From positions 1,493,501-1,557,500 of the forward strand of contig NZ_JAJVCN010000003.1 in assembly GCF_021390435.2 (NCBI RefSeq): a DNA stretch of 64,000 nucleotides, written 5' to 3'. Of this stretch, positions 42,697-51,358 are shown in pieces; within the stretch, counting starts at the first letter, position 1; every line of letters begins with the position of its first letter. The notes below the pieces were generated by a model, which was given only the letters and a program-made list of their open reading frames with translations, searched no databases and was not told where the DNA came from. The position numbers were made by a program, and so were the translations under genes. The DNA is from Kibdelosporangium philippinense. Lineage in GTDB: Bacteria; Actinomycetota; Actinomycetes; Mycobacteriales; Pseudonocardiaceae.

Positions 42697-43813
42697 CCAC
42701 AAGGGGATCCGGGTACCGCAGCCACGCCTCTTCGCCTTCGGCCATCTCCTCGTCGGTCAGCAGTGCCGCCCGCAGTGCCTCGGTGAGCTCGTCCGGGAGG
42801 GCCTGATGGGCGACGATCGTCAGCTCCTGCGCCCGGTCGCCGAACCGTGGATGCCATTCGAGCGAAGCTTTGACGGTCCGCTGCGGGCATTCGCCGGACC
42901 AGTCGTCCATTGTGGCCAGCCACGGTCCGCCTTGGCCGATGCGTAGCGCGCCACCGGCCGACTCGAACCACAGCGCCACGTCCGGCTGACTGGCCAGCCA
43001 GAACCGGCCGCGGACCCGGACGACTCCGTCCAGCAAGACGCCGATCGCATCATGCAGACGGTCCGGGTGGAACGGACGCCGCTCGGTGAAGACGGTCAAT
43101 GACACGCCACAGTCGGATTCGAGCGGTGGCTGTCCACAAAGGAGCGGATCGAACCAGCGGTCCAGTTTGCCGCGCCGCGCCCCTTCGGGCAGATCGCGTA
43201 ACGCATACACCGCGTCGGCCATGGACACCTTGTTCGCCGTGGGTGCGATCCGTTGCAGGACGGCAGAAGTACGGGCATCGGTCCACGCGTCGGCGCCGGA
43301 CCCGGCGAGCACGATCGCGTCGGCGAACTCCGCCTGACCGACCGCGAGCTGCGCGACCGTCCGGTCATCTCCCTCAGCCACACCGAATCCACGCTCGCCG
43401 AGTTCCTCGTCGCCGGTCGCGTCGGCCAGCCAGGACGCCGTGTCGATGACAGTGACCACGCCGGTCACCCGGACCGGCAAGTCACGGATCGCCCAGCACA
43501 CCGGTTCCGGCTCCATGGTCGGGTCGAGGTGGACGACGATCCGGTTCACACCGTCCGAATCGGCCAGTTTCGCCAGCAACGGCAGCAAGTCCTCCCGAAG
43601 AGTGCAAGAGACGCAACCGTGCGCGAGTTCCAGCCGCGTCACCTCCTCCCGCACCGCCGACTTTTGCCTTCGCACAACGAAACCCTGGGCGATGTCGCGC
43701 AGATCGTGGTGCACGACAACACCGCCCGGCTCGGCGTGCATCAGTCTCGTCGCGACAGCCGAGGCCTGCCTGCGCGGCAGACCGGCGACGAGCACAAGGC
43801 CAACTCGTGACAT
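42686..43813 (-). CDS. mrf: Mrf-type CobW/COG0523 GTPase (ribosome-hibernation factor recruiter)
   Basis: A 375-residue protein from ATG 43813. The N-terminus resembles a COG0523 GTPase (VLVAGLPRRQASAVATRLMH), but Walker A is degenerate: the GxxxxGKT motif is absent. ELAHGCVSCTLREDLLPLL has CVSC in place of the metallochaperone CxCC. The CobW C-terminal domain covers about 245-355. This is the form NCBI and mycobacterial work call Mrf, which binds Mpy and stabilises hibernating ribosomes under zinc starvation. It is divergent from cysteine-free ribosomal proteins, with the Zur box between them. The role is inferred from family and context. Confidence 0.8.
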   Translation of the reverse strand: MSRVGLVLVAGLPRRQASAVATRLMHAEPGGVVVHHDLRDIAQGFVVRRQKSAVREEVTRLELAHGCVSCTLREDLLPLLAKLADSDGVNRIVVHLDPTMEPEPVCWAIRDLPVRVTGVVTVIDTASWLADATGDEELGERGFGVAEGDDRTVAQLAVGQAEFADAIVLAGSGADAWTDARTSAVLQRIAPTANKVSMADAVYALRDLPEGARRGKLDRWFDPLLCGQPPLESDCGVSLTVFTERRPFHPDRLHDAIGVLLDGVVRVRGRFWLASQPDVALWFESAGGALRIGQGGPWLATMDDWSGECPQRTVKASLEWHPRFGDRAQELTIVAHQALPDELTEALRAALLTDEEMAEGEEAWLRYPDPLVAIE

Positions 43814-43848
43814 GCCACTCCCTTCCTCGATCCACATGCTATCGTAAT

Positions 43849-43869
43849 TGAAAACGAGTGTCATTTTCA
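43849..43869. promoter_or_regulatory. Zur box
   Basis: TGAAAACGAGTGTCATTTTCA is a 21-bp near-perfect palindrome (TGAAAACGA against TCATTTTCA, one mismatch). It lies 36 bp before the Mrf start and 10 bp before the L28 start, between divergent zinc-response genes. The TGAAAAYGA half-site is typical of actinobacterial Zur operators, so both transcripts should be derepressed in low zinc. Confidence 0.9.
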
Positions 43870-43878
43870 GGAGGCTGG

Positions 43879-44115
43879 ATGTCTGCGATCTGCCACGTCA
43901 CCGGGCGCAAGCCGGGCTTCGGCAACCGCGTTTCGCACTCACACAAGCGATCCAAGCGGCGCTGGAACCCGAACGTGCAACGGCGCCGCTACTGGCTGCC
44001 GTCGGAGGGCCGGACGATCACGCTCACGGTGTCCACCAAGGGCATCAAGACGATCGACCGCAAGGGAATCGAGGCCGTGGTCGCCGAACTGCGCAGCAAG
44101 GGAGTGCGGGTCTGA
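43879..44115 (+). CDS. rpmB: ribosomal protein L28, zinc-independent (C-) form
   Basis: A 78-residue protein from ATG 43879, with AGGAGG upstream. It begins MSAICHVTGRKPGFGNRVSH. The zinc forms have CxxC here; this one has Cys-His-Val-Thr, so the first knuckle is lost. It replaces the zinc-bearing L28 in low zinc to release zinc. It is first in rpmB-rpmG-rpsR under the Zur box. Confidence 0.95.
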   Translation: MSAICHVTGRKPGFGNRVSHSHKRSKRRWNPNVQRRRYWLPSEGRTITLTVSTKGIKTIDRKGIEAVVAELRSKGVRV

Positions 44116-44279
44116 TGGCCCGCAACGAGATCCGGCCGATCGTGAAGCTCAAGTCGACCGCTGGCACCGGCTACACGTACGTGACCCGCAAGAACCGCCG
44201 CAACGATCCAGATCGGATGGTGCTGCGCAAGTACGACCCGATCGCGCGAAGGCACGTCGAGTTCAAGGAGGACCGGTGA
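44115..44279 (+). CDS. rpmG: ribosomal protein L33, zinc-independent (C-) form
   Basis: A 54-residue protein from ATG 44115, overlapping the L28 stop. It reads MARNEIRPIVKLKSTAGTGY with the RKNRRNDPDRM core of L33 and has no cysteine, so it cannot bind zinc. It is the low-zinc paralogue in the Zur operon. Confidence 0.95.
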   Translation: MARNEIRPIVKLKSTAGTGYTYVTRKNRRNDPDRMVLRKYDPIARRHVEFKEDR

Positions 44280-44506
44280 GATTGCGACCCCAGCGTAGGA
44301 AAGGAAACCCGCTGCCGCGCGAGGGTGTGTCCACAGTAGATTGGAAGGACACTGCCCTGCTGCGCAAGTTCATCTCGGATCGGGGAAAGATCAGGGCACG
44401 CCGGGTCACCGGCCTCACTCGCCAGCAGCAACGCGAAGTGGCGACGGCTATCAAAAATGCCAGGGAGATGGCGCTGCTGCCGTACCCGTCGACCCGGCAG
44501 CGTTAG
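44276..44506 (+). CDS. rpsR: ribosomal protein S18, zinc-independent (C-) form
   Basis: A 76-residue protein from GTG 44276, overlapping L33 by 4 bp. The core is WKDTALLRKFISDRGKIRAR, RVTGLTRQQQREVATAIKNA and REMALLPY, clear S18. No cysteines remain. Mycobacterial C- operons also have S14 (rpsN2) here; it is missing between L33 and S18 in this window. Confidence 0.95.
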   Translation: MRLRPQRRKGNPLPREGVSTVDWKDTALLRKFISDRGKIRARRVTGLTRQQQREVATAIKNAREMALLPYPSTRQR

Positions 44507-44545
44507 TCCGAAAGAGTTATAGATCAAGCCCATTGGGCAATCTCG

Positions 44546-46102
44546 GTGCCGGTGTGGTGGCTTACCCGGGTAATCTCGGCCGCGGGGTGCGAGGGGCTAC
44601 AGGTTGCCGAGGCCGGGTTGGACCACGACGAGCAGCAGGACAAGGCTGGCGAGATTCTCCGGGAAGACCGGGAGATCCGCCTGCTGCTGAATACTGACCA
44701 GCTCGCGGAGGCGGCCACCCGGTTCGACAAGTCCCTTGAAGTCATGCCAGCCGACGTGGATACGTGGTCACGGGCGGCGATCCTGACCGGACGCGCCGTC
44801 ATCGCCTGGCGGCTCGGGCGAATTCCGCTCGCCCTCGAACTGGCCGCCGAGGGCTGGACCGACATCGACAGCGAACCGCCGTCCGGATCCCGTGCCGCGG
44901 CTGCCATCGGGCTACTTGGCTATCTGCTCAACGGCATCGGGCACGTCCGGGCGGCGTTGCCGATGCTGCGCCAAGCCGTGGAGACCGCACGGGCGAGCGG
45001 CGACTCGTGTGAGCTCGCACTGGCGTTGCAACGACTTGGTGGCACGCTCAACTTCGAGGCGGTGGAACGCCAACCGGCCGACGCCCTGCCGATGTTCGCT
45101 GAATCGCGCAAGGTTCTCGCCGAGGGCCTCACGCTCAGGGCGACCGACCGAACACACCGGACACTGCTCGCCGCTTACGGCGCGGCACTGGTCGGCTGCG
45201 GAGAGTTCGAAGAGGGCGAGAAAGCCGCGCACGCGACCCTCGAAGCGGGACTGTCCGACGGCGACCGTTGGAGCATCGCGGTCGGCAACTGGGTGCTCTC
45301 AATGGTCCGCCGTAACCAGGCCAGGCTCGTGGAAGCGCGGACGCACGCGAGCAAAGCGGTCCGGCAGGCCGAGATGATCAACGACATCTCGCTGCTGCAA
45401 CGGTTTTCCGCCGACCTCGCGGACGTCTGCGCGCAGCTCAACGACTTCGCGGGCGAGGCGACCGCGTTGCGGCGCAACGTCAACGCCCGTACAACCGCGA
45501 TGGCAACCATGCAGGAAGGCCTCGGCCAAGCACTGGAGCAACGACGGTTCGCCATCCAGTCACAACGCCTGGCCACCGCGGCTCAGGAAGCCGCCGTGCG
45601 CGATCCCCTGACCGGCTTGACCAACCGGCTCGGCCTTGAGCGCACGGCACCGGAACTACTCACGCACGCCGCGGCGACCGGGGCGACGCCGTGGCTGATC
45701 GTGATCGACGTGGACTGGTTCAAGGAGATCAACGACGACGCCGGGCACGCGGTCGGCGACAGCGCGCTGCGCGAGATCGCGGAACTGCTGCGCGGCGAGT
45801 GCCGGGCGAACGACCTCGTGGCGCGCTGGGCAGGCGACGAGTTCATCGTGCTGCTGGTCGGCGAAGGGCAGCTCGGTGTGGCCGTCGCCGAGCGGATCCG
45901 GGCCGCCGTGGACAAGCACGACTGGCGCTCACGGCTCGGCGCGGCACGCCGTCCGACGGTGAGTATTGGGGTCGCCAACGGCCGCGGCAGCCTCGAACAC
46001 CTCTTCGCTGCCGCGGACACGGCTCTCTATCTGGCAAAACGAAACGGCCGCAACCGCGTCGAATGGCCGGATCTGAATCAGGCGATGAGCCCACCGCGAT
46101 AG
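44546..46102 (+). CDS. GGDEF-domain diguanylate cyclase with TPR-like sensor
   Basis: About 518 residues from GTG 44546 (start uncertain; no clear ribosome site). Residues 40-340 are helical tetratricopeptide-like repeats (such as ALELAAEGWTDI and LALALQRLGGTL). A coiled coil at about 310-350 precedes the GGDEF domain, which starts DPLTGLTNRLGLER and has VIDVDWFKEINDDAGHAVGD. The active loop reads AGDEF rather than GGDEF, a variant found in active and inactive enzymes. It would make c-di-GMP in response to protein or peptide binding by the repeats. It is convergent with a NarL-type regulator. Confidence 0.85.
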   Translation: MPVWWLTRVISAAGCEGLQVAEAGLDHDEQQDKAGEILREDREIRLLLNTDQLAEAATRFDKSLEVMPADVDTWSRAAILTGRAVIAWRLGRIPLALELAAEGWTDIDSEPPSGSRAAAAIGLLGYLLNGIGHVRAALPMLRQAVETARASGDSCELALALQRLGGTLNFEAVERQPADALPMFAESRKVLAEGLTLRATDRTHRTLLAAYGAALVGCGEFEEGEKAAHATLEAGLSDGDRWSIAVGNWVLSMVRRNQARLVEARTHASKAVRQAEMINDISLLQRFSADLADVCAQLNDFAGEATALRRNVNARTTAMATMQEGLGQALEQRRFAIQSQRLATAAQEAAVRDPLTGLTNRLGLERTAPELLTHAAATGATPWLIVIDVDWFKEINDDAGHAVGDSALREIAELLRGECRANDLVARWAGDEFIVLLVGEGQLGVAVAERIRAAVDKHDWRSRLGAARRPTVSIGVANGRGSLEHLFAAADTALYLAKRNGRNRVEWPDLNQAMSPPR

Positions 46103-46725
46103 GCCACTAGCGCGGCCTGCACCCGGTTGACCGCGCCGATCTTGCCGAGCACGGCGGAGACGTAGCCCTTGACGGTCGCCTCGGACAGGTGCAGCGCACC
46201 GCCGATCTCGGCGTTCGACAGGCCTTGGCCGATCAGGCCGACGACCTCCCGCTCCCGCTCGGACAGCGACGCGAGCAACCTCCTGGCCGGTTCAGCTGCG
46301 CGTTCGCCGTCGGCGACGGTCGAGAGCACCCGGGCGGCAACGCCCGGGTCGAGTACAGCCCCGCCTGCCGCCAGATCCCGGACGGCGCGAACCAGCACAG
46401 CGGGCTCCGTGTCCTTGAGCAGGAAGCCGCTCGCGCCGATGCGCAGCGCCTCCGTGACGTATTCGTCCACGTCGAACGTGGTCAGCATGGCGACCTTGGG
46501 GGGTTCAGGCAGGGCACGCAGCCTGCGCAGCGCGAACAGGCCGTCCGCCGAGCGCATCCGGATGTCGAGCAGGGCCACGTGTGGCCGGTGCTGCCTGGCG
46601 AGGTCGGCCACGTGCAGACCGTCGTCGGTCTCCGCGACTACCTCGATGTCCCCCGCGCTGGTCAGGATCGTCCGAAGTCCCGAACGAACGAGGTCCTCGT
46701 CGTCCGCGAGCATCACCTTGATCAC
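46078..46725 (-). CDS. NarL/FixJ-family response regulator
   Basis: A 215-residue protein from GTG 46725, with GGGGAGG upstream. The receiver reads IKVMLADDEDLVRSGLRTIL with the acceptor in VALLDIRMRSADGLFALR and LLKDTEPAVLVRAV. The LuxR HTH has LSEREREVVGLIGQGLSNAE and HLSEATVKGYVSAVLGKIGA. No histidine kinase is adjacent, so it is an orphan in this window. Its 3' end overlaps the GGDEF gene. Confidence 0.92.
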   Translation of the reverse strand: MIKVMLADDEDLVRSGLRTILTSAGDIEVVAETDDGLHVADLARQHRPHVALLDIRMRSADGLFALRRLRALPEPPKVAMLTTFDVDEYVTEALRIGASGFLLKDTEPAVLVRAVRDLAAGGAVLDPGVAARVLSTVADGERAAEPARRLLASLSEREREVVGLIGQGLSNAEIGGALHLSEATVKGYVSAVLGKIGAVNRVQAALVAYRGGLIA

Positions 46726-46826
46726 CTTTGGCGCCTCCCCGGTCAGGGTCCCGCCGAACCGGTTCATTCGGGACGGCAGGAGTCCAATGGCCCTTTTTCT
46801 CACCCAATAGCGTGAAGGTCAATCCC

Positions 46827-46867
46827 TAACGGGTCACAAATATCTACTGAGTGATCGTAACCCGTTA
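46827..46867. promoter_or_regulatory. inverted repeat TAACGGGT/ACCCGTTA before the acylase gene
   Basis: TAACGGGTCAC (46827-46837) faces ACCCGTTA (46860-46867), with inner TCAC/GTGA also complementary. It lies 85 bp before the acylase start in an A+T-richer stretch, so it may be an operator. Confidence 0.5.
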
Positions 46868-46951
46868 CGGACGGCTAAACGTGAGGGTCTTTCGCAATAT
46901 TGCTACTCGGAGGTAACGTGTCGAACGTCACGCCCTGAGAGGAGCCCTGCA

Positions 46952-49900
46952 ATGACGCGCGGACGCCTACTCGCCGCCTTATCCGCTCTCGCCACCGTCG
47001 CCGGACTGGTCGCCGCCGCACCGTCCGGAATCGCGGAACCGGAGGTGGAGGCGGCCCCCATCGACTTCTGCCTCGGCCAGTGCGGCGACGTGTTGCCGCC
47101 CGGCGCCAACGGCAACGCCACGCTCGCCGACATCCTCGCCCACAAGGTGTTGGGCACCCGACCAGCGCACGCGTCGGACCAACTGGCCAAATACGACACG
47201 CTCGCAGCCGGTTACGGTGGGTTGACCACCGACAAAATTGGACAGTTCTTCAACGACTCATCGTTCGGCGTCCCCGCGGACCAGGTCGAGAGCACGACCA
47301 AGCCGCGGGCGGACGTCACGATCGTGCGGGACAAGAAGCTCGGACTGCCGCACATCACCGGCACGACCAGGGCAGGAACGATGTTCGGCGCGGGATACGC
47401 GGCCGCGCAGGACCGCCTCTGGCTGATGGACCTGTTCCGCCGGGTCGGCCGCGGCCAGCTGACACCGTTCGCCGGAGGCGCGCCGTCCAACCGTCAACTC
47501 GAGCAGGACTTCTTCCGGGGCGCGCCCTACAACGAGGCCGAACTTCAGGCGCAGATCGACCGTGCGGCCTCGTCCAGCCCGGCAGGCGCGAAGGCTCTTG
47601 CGGACGCGCGGTCCTACGTGGAGGGCATCAACCTCTACATTCAACAGTCACACAGTGGCCGGTACTTCCCGGGCGAGTACGTGCTGACCGGGCACATCGA
47701 CTCGATCACGAACGCGGGCAAGATCGACCCGTTCACCCTGCCTGACCTGGTGATCCTGGCCTCGGTGGTCGGTGCCCAGTTCGGTGGCGGCGGTGGCGGC
47801 GAGGTGCAGTCGGCGATCACCCGGATGGCGTTCCACGAGCGCTACGGGGTGGTCGAAGGCGAGAAGGCCTGGCAGGCGTTCCGCGCGCAGAACGACCCGG
47901 AGACAGTGCAGACGCTCCACAACGGCCAGAGCTTCCCGTACGGCGGACAACCGGCGAACCCAGCCGGAGTCGCCATGCCCGACAAGGGATCCGTCACGCC
48001 GCAGCAGCTGGTCTTCGACCCGACTGGTTCGGCCGGTTCAGCTTCCCCTGCCGCTGTCTCGGTTCCCGCTCCGGCCGCCCTTGAGCCTGCCCGTGGCGTG
48101 TTCAATGATGGTGTGCTGCCAGGAAATCTGGTCAGCGAGAAGCACGGAATGTCCAACGCTTTGGTGGTTTCCGGCCAGCACACGGCAAGCGGAAACCCGG
48201 TAGCCGTTTTCGGGCCGCAGACCGGGTACTTCGCGCCGCAGTTGCTGATCCTGCAAGAAATCCAAGGGCCAGGTATCAGTGCGCGCGGCGCTTCCTTCGC
48301 CGGAATCAGCTTCTACGTACTGTTGGGCCGAGGCCAGGATTACTCCTGGAGTGCGACAACTTCGGCACAGGACATCATCGACACGTACGCCGTCGAACTG
48401 TGCGACCCGACCGGCGCGCAGCCGACGAAGAACTCGACGCACTACCTGTTGCGCGGTGTTTGCACGCCGATCGAGACGATCGAGCGCAGGAATGCCTGGA
48501 AGCCAACGGTTGCCGACGGTACACCAGCCGGTTCGTATCGACTGGTCAGTTTCCGTACGGCCTACGGACCAATCACGCACAGGGCGACCGTCGGTGGAAA
48601 GCCGGTGGCGTACACGAGCATGCGGTCGACCTACAAGCACGAGATCGACTCGATCATCGGCTTCCAGGAGTTCAACGACCCGGACGTGATCAAGTCGGCG
48701 CAGGACTTCCAACGCGCGGCTTCGCACGTGAACTACACCTTCAACTGGTTCTACGTGGACTCTCGGGACACGGCATACTTCAACTCGGGCTCGAACCCGT
48801 CTCGTAAGGCCAATGTGGACCCGAACATGCCGATCTGGGCGCAGCAGGCGTACGAGTGGAACGGCTGGAACCCAGCGACAAACGGGGCCACCTACACACC
48901 GTTCGAGCAGCACCCGCAAGCAGTCAACCAGGACTACTTCATCTCCTGGAACAACGCGCAAGCAAAGGACTACGCGAACGCGGGCTACGACAAGAGCTCG
49001 GTACACCGCGGCGACCTGCTCGACTCCCGCGTACGCGCGTTGATCTCCGGCGGCAAGAAGGTCACCCGGGTGAATCTGACCCAGGCCATGGCGGACGCGG
49101 CACTGGCAGACCTGCGTGCCGAACGCGTATTGCCGTACCTGGTACGGGTTTTGGAGAGCCAGCCGATCACTGACACGCGGTCGGCACAGGCTGTGTCCTC
49201 TTTGAAGGCCTGGGCAGCAGCAGGCTCGCTGCGCAAGGAAACCGCCCAAGGAAGCCACAAATACGGGCATGCGGACGCGATCAAGATCCTCGACGCCTGG
49301 TGGCCACTGTTGGTGCGCGGCCAGTTCCAACCAGGGTTGAGCGACCCGGTGTACAACGCACTCGTTGGGGTCATCGGAATCAACGAGTCGCCGTCGGGTT
49401 TCCAGAACGGACAACCCGACTTCCACAGTGGACAACCGCACAAGGGCTCGTCATTCCAATATGGATGGTGGGGCTACGTCCAAAAAGACCTGAGGTCAGT
49501 GCTCGGCGACCAGGTCGCAGGCCCCTTGTCGCAGAAGTACTGTGGTGGTGGAACGGTTTCCGGCTGCCGTCAGGTCCTGCTGACCACGTTGGGCCAAGCA
49601 GTGTCGGCACCGCTGAACCAGGTCTACCCAGGCGACGCCTCGTGCGCGGCCGGAGACCAGTGGTGCGCGGACAGCATCATCCACAACCCATTGGGCGGAA
49701 TCACCCACGACAAGATCACCTGGCAGAACAGGCCGACATTCCAGCAGGTAGTGGAGTTCCCGTCGCGGCGCGGCCAGAACATCGCAAACCTGTCGACAGG
49801 CCGCACGGCCAGCGCTTCGAGCGCTGAAACCGGCGCCTACCCGTCCCCCGCCCGCAATGCGGTGGACGGAGACGTGAAAACCCGTTGGGCCAGCGACTGG

Positions 49901-50176
49901 TCGGACAACCAATCGCTGACCGTGGATCTCGGCTCGGTGCAACGGATTTCCCGGGCAGTCCTGCGCTGGGAAGCCGCGTACGGCAAGTCGTACCGCCTAG
50001 AGACGTCGGCCGACGGCTCAACCTGGCGGACGGCGTACTCCACCACCACCGGGGACGGCGGTGTGGACGCTGCTGCGTTCGCCGCGGTTGATGCTCGCTA
50101 CGTGCGCTTTGTCGGCGTGCAACGCGGCACCGGCTGGGGCTACTCGCTGTATGAGCTGGAGCTCTACTCGTACTGA
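46952..50176 (+). CDS. secreted penicillin-acylase-family hydrolase with C-terminal discoidin (F5/8 type C) domain
   Basis: 1074 residues with a signal peptide (LLAALSALATVAGLVAAAPS). The alpha-subunit region has VTIVRDKKLGLPHITGTTRA and MFGAGYAAAQDRLWLMDLF. The beta-chain nucleophile would be Ser401 in KHGMSNALVVSG; the residue before it is Met, whereas Gly is common in this family. Residues 940-1074 form a discoidin domain (NAVDGDVKTRWASDW, VDLGSVQRISRAVLRWE, RYVRFVG) likely to bind glycan. The family splits amide bonds of penicillins, acyl-homoserine lactones or lipopeptides. The substrate is unknown. It is unusual for carrying a carbohydrate-type module on an acylase. Confidence 0.9.
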   Translation: MTRGRLLAALSALATVAGLVAAAPSGIAEPEVEAAPIDFCLGQCGDVLPPGANGNATLADILAHKVLGTRPAHASDQLAKYDTLAAGYGGLTTDKIGQFFNDSSFGVPADQVESTTKPRADVTIVRDKKLGLPHITGTTRAGTMFGAGYAAAQDRLWLMDLFRRVGRGQLTPFAGGAPSNRQLEQDFFRGAPYNEAELQAQIDRAASSSPAGAKALADARSYVEGINLYIQQSHSGRYFPGEYVLTGHIDSITNAGKIDPFTLPDLVILASVVGAQFGGGGGGEVQSAITRMAFHERYGVVEGEKAWQAFRAQNDPETVQTLHNGQSFPYGGQPANPAGVAMPDKGSVTPQQLVFDPTGSAGSASPAAVSVPAPAALEPARGVFNDGVLPGNLVSEKHGMSNALVVSGQHTASGNPVAVFGPQTGYFAPQLLILQEIQGPGISARGASFAGISFYVLLGRGQDYSWSATTSAQDIIDTYAVELCDPTGAQPTKNSTHYLLRGVCTPIETIERRNAWKPTVADGTPAGSYRLVSFRTAYGPITHRATVGGKPVAYTSMRSTYKHEIDSIIGFQEFNDPDVIKSAQDFQRAASHVNYTFNWFYVDSRDTAYFNSGSNPSRKANVDPNMPIWAQQAYEWNGWNPATNGATYTPFEQHPQAVNQDYFISWNNAQAKDYANAGYDKSSVHRGDLLDSRVRALISGGKKVTRVNLTQAMADAALADLRAERVLPYLVRVLESQPITDTRSAQAVSSLKAWAAAGSLRKETAQGSHKYGHADAIKILDAWWPLLVRGQFQPGLSDPVYNALVGVIGINESPSGFQNGQPDFHSGQPHKGSSFQYGWWGYVQKDLRSVLGDQVAGPLSQKYCGGGTVSGCRQVLLTTLGQAVSAPLNQVYPGDASCAAGDQWCADSIIHNPLGGITHDKITWQNRPTFQQVVEFPSRRGQNIANLSTGRTASASSAETGAYPSPARNAVDGDVKTRWASDWSDNQSLTVDLGSVQRISRAVLRWEAAYGKSYRLETSADGSTWRTAYSTTTGDGGVDAAAFAAVDARYVRFVGVQRGTGWGYSLYELELYSY

Positions 50177-50679
50177 ATTGCCGCTGGTCCTGGGCTGCTG
50201 AGGCGGTCCAGGACCAGCTTCACGTTGTCGCTGAGGTCGTCGCGGGAATCGACCGTGATGCGCCCACCCATCCACTCCTCGAAATTCTTCCGGCGCTGCT
50301 CGACCTGGGCCCAAGTCGGCTCCTCGAACCCCTCGATGTCCCGCTGCCTTTGCTCCAGCCGCTTGCGATGCAGAACAGGGTCGCCGCAGACGACCTCGAT
50401 GTAGCGGGGGTCGAGAGGCTCCCATTGCCGCCGAGCCTCGGGGACATCGTTGACGGCGTCGACGATGACCGTCTGCCCGAGCTTCAGGATCTCCCTAGCG
50501 AGAGCCTCGACCACGACATAGGCCGCCAACCCGGTCGGCTGGTCCCGGTCCACCCCAGCCCGCCACATCGCCGCCTCAACCGGATCCACCGACAACACCG
50601 GCACAACCAGGGCTTTTGCCAGTGCCGCGGCCATCGCACTCTTGCCAGACCCGGGCAGCCCGCACATCACGATCAGCAT
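50164..50679 (-). CDS. P-loop kinase (AAA_33/zeta-toxin-like)
   Basis: A 171-residue protein from ATG 50679. Walker A is VMCGLPGSGKSAMAAALAK; IVDAVNDVPEARRQW gives the acidic substrate-side residue and RKRLEQRQRD the lid arginines. The layout matches small-molecule kinases and zeta-like proteins. No antitoxin partner is adjacent, so a housekeeping kinase is more likely than a toxin. It ends 13 bp inside the acylase stop region. Confidence 0.85.
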   Translation of the reverse strand: MLIVMCGLPGSGKSAMAAALAKALVVPVLSVDPVEAAMWRAGVDRDQPTGLAAYVVVEALAREILKLGQTVIVDAVNDVPEARRQWEPLDPRYIEVVCGDPVLHRKRLEQRQRDIEGFEEPTWAQVEQRRKNFEEWMGGRITVDSRDDLSDNVKLVLDRLSSPGPAAIQYE

Positions 50680-50730
50680 TCACCAAGGGTGCCGGATACC
50701 CGTTGGCGCTCCCCCGTATGATCGAGCCAG

Positions 50731-50803
50731 GCCCTCGTAGCTCAGGGGATAGAGCAACGGTTTCCTAAACCGTGTGTCGCAGGTTCGATTCCTGCCGGGG
50801 GCA
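50731..50803 (+). tRNA. tRNA-Arg (anticodon CCT)
   Basis: A 73-nt cloverleaf: acceptor GCCCTCG pairing with CGGGGGC, D-arm AGCTC...GAGC, anticodon stem ACGGT/ACCGT with loop TTCCTAA (anticodon CCT), T-arm GCAGG-TTCGATT-CCTGC and discriminator A. The 3' part is the integration site of the element that follows. Confidence 0.97.
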
Positions 50804-50804
50804 C
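50762..50804 (+). repeat. attL: 43-bp core within the tRNA-Arg 3' end
   Basis: TTCCTAAACCGTGTGTCGCA through GGGGGCAC (43 bp) is identical at 58120-58162, and similarity continues after a 1-bp insertion (CGTCTTTCACCG). Direct repeats of a tRNA 3' end bracket a site-specific integrative element. Confidence 0.93.
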
Positions 50805-50827
50805 CGTCTTTCACCGAGCGAGATTAT

Positions 50828-50859
50828 GGCCGCTGACCTGCGCAAACAGGTCAGCGGCC
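50828..50859 (+). terminator. 13-bp perfect hairpin with T-rich tail inside the element's left end
   Basis: GGCCGCTGACCTG and CAGGTCAGCGGCC pair around a 6-nt loop, followed by a TTGATTTTTAG run. It ends the tRNA-Arg transcript just inside the element. Confidence 0.85.
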
Positions 50860-50901
50860 GTCAGTCTGAGTTGATTTTTAGTTGATCTTACCCCTCTAGC
50901 A

Positions 50902-50923
50902 TGTTGCGGTTCGTGTTGCGAAC
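50902..50923. promoter_or_regulatory. GTGTTGCGAAC repeats before the integrase
   Basis: TGTTGCGGTT and CGTGTTGCGAAC adjoin, and GTTCG-TGTTG-CGAAC is palindromic. A -10 (TATACT, 50930-50935) follows, 6 bp before the integrase ATG, so the message may be leaderless. CGTGTTGC recurs at 58004, 58016 and 58054 by the right end, as expected for integrase arm sites or a shared operator. Confidence 0.55.
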
Positions 50924-50941
50924 GGGGACTATACTTGCGCC

Positions 50942-51358
50942 ATGGGCACCTCCAAGGCAGCGCCCAGGCGGCGCACACGCGGCGAGATCAAGACGCTCCC
51001 GAGCGGCTCCCTACAGGTCCGGGTGTTCGCCGGAACCGACCCATTGACGGGACGCCGCAATTATCTGTTGGAGACCATCCCGCAGGGACCAGACGCAGCG
51101 AATGCGGCCGAGAAAGCCCGGACACGCCTTCTCAATCGAGTTGACGAACAACGCACGCCAAGGACCAAGGCGACCGTCGATCAGCTCATGGATCGCTACT
51201 TGGAACTGCTCGACGTCGACGTCAACACGCGGAAAGGCTACGAGGGCTACATACGTAACCATGTTCGGCCTTTGCTCGGCAAGCTTCAGGTCGGCAAGCT
51301 CAACGGCGAGACGTTCGATTCGTTCTACGCGATATTGCGTGCCTGCCGCGCGCACTGA
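50942..51358 (+). pseudogene. tyrosine integrase truncated by an IS insertion
   Basis: 138 residues from ATG 50942. Present are the N-terminal arm-binding domain (residues 15-60, LPSGSLQVRVFAGTDPLTGR) and the start of the core-binding domain (TVDQLMDRYLELL, KGYEGYIRNHVRPLLGKLQV). It stops at FYAILRACRAH, where relatives continue for some 250 residues with the catalytic R-H-R-Y set. The break coincides with the IS5-like left end at 51356. The missing half is not found beyond the IS, so a deletion accompanied insertion. Integration or excision would need another integrase. Confidence 0.9.

Noticed and set aside
50164..50679. Zeta-toxin of a toxin-antitoxin pair
   Set aside because: The P-loop kinase has no adjacent antitoxin gene and lies in backbone sequence, so a toxin role is not supported.
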